Shown here: positions 59,560 through 64,000 of the stretch, piece by piece | Layout: every line of letters starts with the position of its first letter | Numbering within the stretch: position 1 is the first letter of the stretch | Assembly: GCA_026708185.1 (NCBI GenBank) | Contig: JAPOVK010000051.1 | Span: 62,001-126,000 of the forward strand | Source of the DNA: Gammaproteobacteria bacterium | Lineage (GTDB): Bacteria > Pseudomonadota > Gammaproteobacteria > Pseudomonadales > Azotimanducaceae | DNA length: 64,000 nt | Direction of reading: 5' to 3' | Made by a program: the position numbers and the translations under genes | The notes under the pieces: generated by a model | The model's database searches: none | What the model was told of the DNA's origin: nothing | Seen by the model: the letters and a program-made list of their open reading frames with translations, nothing else

Positions 59560-60747
59560 ATGCGCAGACAAGAACGCCTCCGGCTGCTCGGCATCCTGAG
59601 AGATGGGATGGCCAACGGCGGCGCCGTACACGGCGAAGGGGTCGTCGAGAGCCCGCTGTCCGACTTCACCTGTCCGGACCTGCTGGCGGAGGAGCAGCGC
59701 GTCTTTTTCCGCGAAACGCCCCTGTTCATGGGGCTGTCCGCCGACTTGCCGGAGAACGGGAGCTACTGGGCGGACAGCGAGACGGGGCTGCCGATCCTGA
59801 TGACGCGCGACGACGCGGGTGAGTTCCGAGCGTTCGCCAACACCTGCCGGCATCGCGGCGCCCAGGTCGTGCCCGAAGGCCGCGGCAACGGCCCCCGGTT
59901 CAGTTGTCCATTCCACGCCTGGACCTACTCGAACCGCGGCGACCTGATCGCCGTCAACCGCGCCGAACGGTTCGGCGACTTCGACAAAGCGGGTCGCGGA
60001 TTGATCGAACTGCCCTGCGCAGAGAAATACGGCATGCTCTGGGTCCGGCCGACGCCCGGCGACGAAATCGACGTCGACGCGGCCCTAGCCGGTCTCGAGG
60101 ACGACATGGCCCACTGGGAACTGCCCGAGCACAGCTACGGCGCCTCGCAGATCATCCCGGCCAACGTGAACTGGAAACTGGCCGTCGACACCTTCGGCGA
60201 GAACTACCACTTCGACGTCCTGCACCGCGAGACCCTGGCGAACGACATCCGCGGCAACCTGCAGACCCATGACACGTTCGGCTCGAACTACCGCATGGTG
60301 TTTGCATCCATCCCCGGGTTCGCCGAGGCCAACGCCAAGGAACCCAACATCGAGAACTGGCCGTTCCGCCGCCTCACGCTGTCGGTCTACTTCATCTACC
60401 CGAACACCATCTTCCTCGTCGACGGTGCGGCCGTCGACGTGGTTCGCATCTTCCCGGACGGGAACAGCACGCGTAAGTCGAAGACGGCCCACAGTTTCTA
60501 TGTCCGACCGCAAGTGAGGGCTTACTTCGAGGATCCCGAGTTCCCCGAGCGCCGCTACGAAGACCGTTTCGAGGGCTTCAACAACGTCGTCGTCAACGAG
60601 GACTACAAGATGGCCGAATCCACCCAGCGCTGCGCGGAGACCGGCATCCAGAGCCACGTGCTATTCGGCCGCAACGAACCGGCGCTGCTGCACTACCACA
60701 ACGCCCACAGGCGCGGACTGGGCAGGCCTCTCCTGGAAGCCCGTTGA
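59560..60747 (+). CDS. Rieske non-haem iron oxygenase, large subunit
   Basis: Aromatic-ring-hydroxylating type oxygenase of 395 residues. The Rieske cluster ligands are C96, H98, C116 and H119 (CRHRGAQV and SCPFHAW). The mononuclear iron site has H217 and H222 with the bridging D210 (LAVDTFGENYHFDVLH) and a third acid in VVNEDYKMAESTQ. It catalyses hydroxylation or demethylation with a separate reductase, not found here. An upstream TACACT box at 59520 may be a -10. The next gene is convergent. Confidence 0.92.
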   Translation: MRRQERLRLLGILRDGMANGGAVHGEGVVESPLSDFTCPDLLAEEQRVFFRETPLFMGLSADLPENGSYWADSETGLPILMTRDDAGEFRAFANTCRHRGAQVVPEGRGNGPRFSCPFHAWTYSNRGDLIAVNRAERFGDFDKAGRGLIELPCAEKYGMLWVRPTPGDEIDVDAALAGLEDDMAHWELPEHSYGASQIIPANVNWKLAVDTFGENYHFDVLHRETLANDIRGNLQTHDTFGSNYRMVFASIPGFAEANAKEPNIENWPFRRLTLSVYFIYPNTIFLVDGAAVDVVRIFPDGNSTRKSKTAHSFYVRPQVRAYFEDPEFPERRYEDRFEGFNNVVVNEDYKMAESTQRCAETGIQSHVLFGRNEPALLHYHNAHRRGLGRPLLEAR

Positions 60748-60759
60748 GGACCGTCCGGG

Positions 60760-61557
60760 CTATAGCGACTCGACGAGTTTCTTAAGCCCTTCGCCGAGGT
60801 TCATCAGGGCGGCGCGCAGGATCATGCGATCCCAGCCGATGCAGAAGTCGCGAACGCCCAGGTCGATGTAGCGTTTGGCCTGCTCGACCGCGCCGATCTC
60901 GATCCTGGGCCGGATGCCGTATTCCAGCGACTTCGCGATCACCTTTTCCTCGAAGCCGCGGATCTCGGGCGACCCCATCAGGTTCAGTTGACCGCGCGAG
61001 AAGCTGAAGTCGGCCGGGCCCCACTGGGTCATGTCCACGCCGCGTTCCTTGGCGCGCTCGAGCACGCCGTCGATGCCTTCGACCGTGACGTTCTTCTCGA
61101 TCATGATCGCGAACACGATCGACTCCAGATCCTCCAGGTAGCCATCCATGCTGTAGCTGCCGAGCGCCGGGCGACGCAGCTTGACGCCCATGTGGCCGCC
61201 GGTGTTCGGGGAATCCGGGGCGATAGCACGGTGGCACTCGTCGACGTCTTCCGGGGTGCGCACGTCCGTGAACAGCACCGACTTGAACCCGGCACCCAGG
61301 GCCACCTGCGCCCAGAAGCTCTGCGCCTCCTGGTCGAGCTTGATCATGAGCGGCAGGTTGCCGCACTGGGCGGAGCGCGCGAGTTCGTAGAGGTGGCGCA
61401 TGTCGAACGCCGAGTACTCGGCGACGTATTCCGCGTAGTCGAATAGGCCCGTATCGCCGATCAACTCCGGCACGTCGGTGTCCGCGAACAGGAAGTGGGT
61501 GCCGACGGTCGGCTCCCCGCGGTCGAACTTGTCGCGGAAGGTGTTGGGCAGAATCAT
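60760..61557 (-). CDS. HpcH/HpaI-family aldolase
   Basis: Class II metal-dependent aldolase/lyase-like protein of 265 residues. VGTHFLFADTDVPELIGDTGLFDYAEY, LPLMIKLDQEAQSFW and GAGFKSVLFTDVRTPEDVDEC are family features; GPADFSFSRGQLN supplies later site residues. Relatives cleave 4-hydroxy-2-oxo acids formed in aromatic or sugar acid breakdown, which fits the nearby Rieske and CoA-transferase genes. A GGGAG-type site precedes the ATG at 61557. The GxxxE metal site is altered, so activity may differ. Confidence 0.85.
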   Translation of the reverse strand: MILPNTFRDKFDRGEPTVGTHFLFADTDVPELIGDTGLFDYAEYVAEYSAFDMRHLYELARSAQCGNLPLMIKLDQEAQSFWAQVALGAGFKSVLFTDVRTPEDVDECHRAIAPDSPNTGGHMGVKLRRPALGSYSMDGYLEDLESIVFAIMIEKNVTVEGIDGVLERAKERGVDMTQWGPADFSFSRGQLNLMGSPEIRGFEEKVIAKSLEYGIRPRIEIGAVEQAKRYIDLGVRDFCIGWDRMILRAALMNLGEGLKKLVESL

Positions 61558-61660
61558 GTTGCGCTCCCTTGAAGGCGGCCGATGGGGCCAGTCGTGAAGC
61601 GCGGGAGTTTAGATGGAAAGGGCCCGGTCGCGCAGCGCCCCACCGGGACGCCAAGTGGCG

Positions 61661-62170
61661 TCAACCTTGGCCGGTCATGTCCAGTAGTTCGCGCAGCCGG
61701 GGCAATGCACGCCGATCCTTGTCCCGATCCGCCGCGCTCTTGGACCGTATCACGTCTGCCAATGACGCGACGAGCAAGGAGACGCCCGTTGCTTTGACGG
61801 TCACAGCGTTGTTCTTCAGGTCTTCGAAGCCCTCGGTGCCGCTTGGCATGAACGCCAAGTCGACGTCGCCGTATCGCGTGGTCAAGTTGAGCATCCCGTC
61901 CGGCCCCAGGTTGCGCAAGAACTCGCCCGAGCAGTCGAACGGCAGGCCGTTCGGCGCACCTTCCGCACGAATCCGCGCCCGAATGCCACGGAGCGCCGTG
62001 GCGAGCCGGTCCAGATTCTCGGGGTCGTACGCGGGCGTAATGTCGATGTCCATCGTGACGCCGGCGTCCCCGTGCAAAATCGCCGCCATGCCGCCGATGA
62101 GGACAAAGCGGACGTCCGAGTCGGCAAGCGTCTCGAAGATGTTCTCCGGATCGAAACCCGCGTCAGCCAT
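61661..62170 (-). CDS. nucleotidyltransferase-fold protein
   Basis: Protein of 169 residues. The Pol beta-type motif is seen in VRFVLIGGMAAILHG followed by MDIDIT, with a third acid in GDVDLAF. These proteins are common as toxins or modifiers in systems of AbiEii or MNT type. The ATG at 62170 overlaps the end of the XRE gene by eight bases; the frame above is shadow. Sequence after residue 130 (DVIRSKSAADRDKDRRALPRL) is typical of the AbiEii-like set. It probably transfers a nucleotide to tRNA or protein; not shown. Confidence 0.75.
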   Translation of the reverse strand: MADAGFDPENIFETLADSDVRFVLIGGMAAILHGDAGVTMDIDITPAYDPENLDRLATALRGIRARIRAEGAPNGLPFDCSGEFLRNLGPDGMLNLTTRYGDVDLAFMPSGTEGFEDLKNNAVTVKATGVSLLVASLADVIRSKSAADRDKDRRALPRLRELLDMTGQG

Positions 62171-62489
62171 CGTCCGATGCCTGGAGCGCCGCTCGGGCCT
62201 TGCGCACGAACCGCGCGGCCCGGACAGCGCTCGCAAGCCGCTCAGGTGGCGTCAGCTGCAGATTGCGCTCGAGGATTGACGTCGTTTGCGGATCCGGCTC
62301 GCCCAAGGCGACGCGAATCTCGAAACCGGCCGCGCGCACTAGGCGCTCCACCATGTCCGTCGAAGGGCACCTCGTGCCAGACTCGATGCGCGCGACTGTC
62401 GACTGCGCGACGCCGGCTCGCTGGGACAACGCCCACTGCGTCAATCCAGCACGCTTGCGCGCTTCGCGGACCATTCGCCACAAGGCCAT
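62163..62489 (-). CDS. XRE-family regulator, partner of the nucleotidyltransferase
   Basis: Protein of 108 residues. The N terminus has a helix-turn-helix (LTQWALSQRAGVAQSTVARIESGTRCPSTDMVERLVRAAGF), followed by a helical tail that may bind its partner. It is placed just before the nucleotidyltransferase gene with an eight-base overlap, as antitoxins or regulators of such pairs are. The start at 62489 lies 10 bases from a perfect 16-base palindrome, the likely operator. Confidence 0.85.
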   Translation of the reverse strand: MALWRMVREARKRAGLTQWALSQRAGVAQSTVARIESGTRCPSTDMVERLVRAAGFEIRVALGEPDPQTTSILERNLQLTPPERLASAVRAARFVRKARAALQASDDG

Positions 62490-62498
62490 GGCGTCGTT

Positions 62499-62514
62499 AT
62501 AGCCAATTGGCTAT
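62499..62514. promoter_or_regulatory. perfect 16-base palindrome upstream of the XRE gene
   Basis: ATAGCCAATTGGCTAT is a perfect palindrome placed 10 bases before the XRE start, in a 50-base intergenic gap. A typical XRE dimer operator. The PIN toxin gene of the next module ends 25 bases further on. Confidence 0.65.
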
Positions 62515-62539
62515 CGGCGTGCAAGGACGCGAGCCCTTG

Positions 62540-62968
62540 TCACGCTCCGACGTCGTCCCATGGGTTGACTGTGAGAGCCCCGAGCGGTTCGAAGTCGCTC
62601 ACGTTACGCGTCATCACGTGCAGGCCATGCACACGGGCGGTGGCCGCGATCATGCCGTCGGTCGCGCTGGCGCGCCGCCCCCTATTCTGGGCGAGCGCGT
62701 CGAGTTCGCCCCAAATGCGGGCGGTGCCCGAGTCGATCGGCAGAATGCGAGCCGCGAAATGCGTCTCGAGTCCATCGAGCCATGCCATGAGTTCACGGCG
62801 CCGGCGCCCCTGTTCCAGCCGGGCCACGCCGCCCGCGAGCTCGCCAAGAGTAACCACGCTCAGGAAGGTGTCTTCGTCGTCCAGCGACTCGACGGCTCCC
62901 TTGACCTCGGGCGCGCCCTGCGGATAGCGGATCTCCGAGACCACGCAAGTATCGAGTAGCACTCTCAC
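62540..62968 (-). CDS. PIN-domain toxin (FitB/VapC-like)
   Basis: Protein of 142 residues. PIN acidic residues lie in VLLDTCVVSEI, in VTLGELAGGVARLEQGRR and in ATDGMIAATARVHGLHVMTRNVSDFEPLG. The family cleaves RNA and is usually toxic. The GTG at 62968 overlaps the antitoxin stop as GTGA, so it is preferred to the earlier frame start at 62983. Confidence 0.87.
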   Translation of the reverse strand: MRVLLDTCVVSEIRYPQGAPEVKGAVESLDDEDTFLSVVTLGELAGGVARLEQGRRRRELMAWLDGLETHFAARILPIDSGTARIWGELDALAQNRGRRASATDGMIAATARVHGLHVMTRNVSDFEPLGALTVNPWDDVGA

Positions 62969-63246
62969 AGCTCGACGTCGCACATCGAGCGACGGTCACG
63001 TTCGGTTGTCACACCCTCAAGCGACGGCCCGTTCAGCAGGTAGCCTATGAAACCCGATCGACCACCGGTCAGCCACCCGTAGGTCTTCTCTGCCACCACC
63101 ACCACGGCCTCGCCGCGACGGACGATGCGTTGCGGCCGATCGTTAAGCGCCTTGGTCACGACCTCGCTGAGCCGGTTCTTCGCTTCCGTCAACCGCCAAT
63201 CCATGCCGATATCCACGTTGCCCGTCTTGTCTGCCTTGCCGTTCAC
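62965..63246 (-). CDS. Phd/YefM-family antitoxin
   Basis: Protein of 93 residues. MDWRLTEAKNRLSEVVTKAL, then PQRIVRRGEAVVVVAEKTYGWL, is the Phd/YefM DNA-binding and dimer fold; the C-terminal part would bind the PIN toxin. GTG 63246 after GGGG or ATG 63204 (MDWRL) are possible starts. Upstream direct repeats GCCATAGT may be the operator. Together with the PIN gene it forms a classical pair, next to the XRE-nucleotidyltransferase pair. Confidence 0.85.
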   Translation of the reverse strand: MNGKADKTGNVDIGMDWRLTEAKNRLSEVVTKALNDRPQRIVRRGEAVVVVAEKTYGWLTGGRSGFIGYLLNGPSLEGVTTERDRRSMCDVEL

Positions 63247-63265
63247 ATCAACCCCATTGGATAGC

Positions 63266-63286
63266 CATAGTGGACGGCCATAGTAG
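63266..63286. promoter_or_regulatory. direct repeats upstream of the Phd-PIN pair
   Basis: GCCATAGT occurs at 63266-63273 and again at 63279-63286 with a 13-base period, 20-40 bases upstream of the antitoxin start. It lies within the divergent region shared with the LLM oxidoreductase gene. It is a possible operator for the Phd-type antitoxin. Confidence 0.4.
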
Positions 63287-63337
63287 CTCGATTCCTGTCG
63301 TACGCAAGCTGCACGTCGGGCTCAGTGCCGCTAGGGC

Positions 63338-63343
63338 TATACT
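63338..63343 (+). promoter_or_regulatory. -10-like box upstream of the LLM oxidoreductase gene
   Basis: TATACT at 63338-63343 lies 55 bases before the ATG at 63399. Its context GCTATACTCGCC resembles the region upstream of trpS (GGTATACTCACG). A -35 box is not evident. Confidence 0.4.
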
Positions 63344-63398
63344 CGCCCGCTTTCGCGTCGCCGTAGGCGACGCGCCTGTCGGGGAGGACGGAGAACAA

Positions 63399-64000
63399 AT
63401 GAGATTCGGTGCCCAAGTCACCTGCTATCGAAACACCTGGGACAGCATTCGCGAGGTCGCCGAGGTGCTCGATGCCGGGCCGTGGAACAGCATCTGGTTC
63501 GCTGATCACTACCTTCCCCCGCCCGGCCGCAAGGAGGAGGAGCACTTGACCGCCCACGAGGCGTTCACTGTCGCCGCCGCCGTGGCTGGGTTTACCGAGA
63601 CGCTGACGATCGGTCATCTGGTGCTCGGCAACACTTACCGGAATCCAGGCCTGACCGCGAAGATGGCGGGTACCGTGGACCACATCGCTCACGGTCGTTT
63701 CGTTCTGGGCATCGGGGCGGCGTGGTTCAAGCGCGAGCACGAGGCCTACGGCTGGGACTTCCCGTCCATGAAGGAACGCCAGGACCGATTCGAGGAGGCG
63801 GCGCAGCTGCTGCGGCGACTCTTCCACGGCGAGCGCGTCACCTTCGAGGGCAGCTACTACGCGCTCGACGATGCACCGCTGTCGCCCGGGAGCTACGAGC
63901 AGCCCATCCCGATCCTGGTCGGGGGCACCGGCGAGCGTCGGACATTGCGCACGCTCGCCCGCTTCGGCGACATCATGAACCTCGACGGCTGGGCCGGCGG
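63399..64000 (+). CDS. LLM-class flavin-dependent oxidoreductase (partial, continues beyond window)
   Basis: Luciferase-like monooxygenase family protein; 200 residues are visible from ATG 63399, preceded by GGGGAGG at 63381-63387. Conserved segments include MRFGAQVTCY, SIWFADHYLPP, LTIGHLVLGNTYRNPGLTAKMAGTVDHIAHGRFVLGIGAAW and PILVGGTGERRTL, typical of the F420/FMN-type TIM barrel. The start contains the VEHxD-like FADHY. The C-terminal part is outside the window. The cofactor (FMN or F420) cannot be fixed by eye. Confidence 0.92.
   Translation, partial: MRFGAQVTCYRNTWDSIREVAEVLDAGPWNSIWFADHYLPPPGRKEEEHLTAHEAFTVAAAVAGFTETLTIGHLVLGNTYRNPGLTAKMAGTVDHIAHGRFVLGIGAAWFKREHEAYGWDFPSMKERQDRFEEAAQLLRRLFHGERVTFEGSYYALDDAPLSPGSYEQPIPILVGGTGERRTLRTLARFGDIMNLDGWAG

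Noticed and set aside
1-64000. CRISPR arrays, tRNA or rRNA genes, insertion sequences
   Set aside because: No regular spacer-repeat array, no tRNA-like T-loop with matching arms, no rRNA and no transposase was seen on either strand by eye; short degenerate forms could be missed.

Overview
This is a GC-rich, densely coded bacterial chromosome segment of about 60 protein genes. No rRNA, tRNA, CRISPR array, transposase or integrase was seen. A yciO-trpS-scpA-scpB-rluB string, a caa3-type oxidase (ctaC-ctaD-ctaE), FabV enoyl reductase, a CusCBA metal pump and an sqdB-sqdD-sqdC sulfolipid operon together suggest a Gram-negative aerobic proteobacterium, probably a gammaproteobacterium. The many oxygenases, CoA-transferases, a sulfatase and the phosphate-saving genes would suit a marine or host-associated life, but that is inference. 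Both window ends cut genes: ctaE on the left and an LLM flavin oxidoreductase on the right.

Layout. 1-3579: cytochrome oxidase on the minus strand. 3855-7146: aquaporin, sulfatase and a propeller lactonase. 7143-7785: AbrB/PIN toxin-antitoxin pair. 7874-12736: minus-strand genes for an MFS exporter, methyltransferase, VOC protein, VanZ-like protein, FabV and a GyrI-like protein. 12785-16263: a secreted PQQ-type sugar dehydrogenase with six C-terminal FG-GAP-like repeats, and an ankyrin protein. 16340-18728: GPH transporter and TauD-type dioxygenase. 18739-25649: a coupled run of membrane C13 (legumain-like) peptidase, YciO, TrpS, ScpA, ScpB, RluB and a zinc-ribbon DUF726 hydrolase. 25747-26948: Xre-RES toxin-antitoxin pair. 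28672-34841: cupin, then a divergent AddB-like nuclease and an AddA-like helicase-nuclease.

34980-42101 is mixed metabolism and transport: coiled-coil membrane protein, VOC, MATE pump, amidase, APH-like kinase, phytanoyl-CoA-type dioxygenase, FEN-type exonuclease and NCS2 permease. 42110-45052 is the sulfoquinovosyl lipid operon. 45199-49130 holds a membrane protein, dipeptidase, AAA ATPase and an unassigned protein around an array of TTAAC boxes. 49162-55442 is a Cus-type copper/silver efflux operon. 55445-61557 holds a beta-propeller phytase, a tandem pair of family III CoA-transferases, GNAT, a Rieske oxygenase and an HpcH/HpaI aldolase. 61661-63246 is a small island with an XRE regulator, a nucleotidyltransferase and a Phd/PIN pair.

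Recurring themes. Many genes are translationally coupled by four-base overlaps, often with TTG or GTG starts (TTGA, GTGA, ATGA). Several hairpin repeat families are present: a dispersed element with GCGGACG-type arms in three copies, three tandem 20-base hairpin units over a stop codon, and an in-frame triple hairpin inserted in a CoA-transferase gene. Each toxin-antitoxin module has a clear palindromic or repeated operator. The most notable candidates for new biology are the AddB/AddA-like pair, the DUF726 hydrolase, the AAA ATPase with its box array, the XRE-nucleotidyltransferase unit and the hairpin element that has entered a coding sequence.
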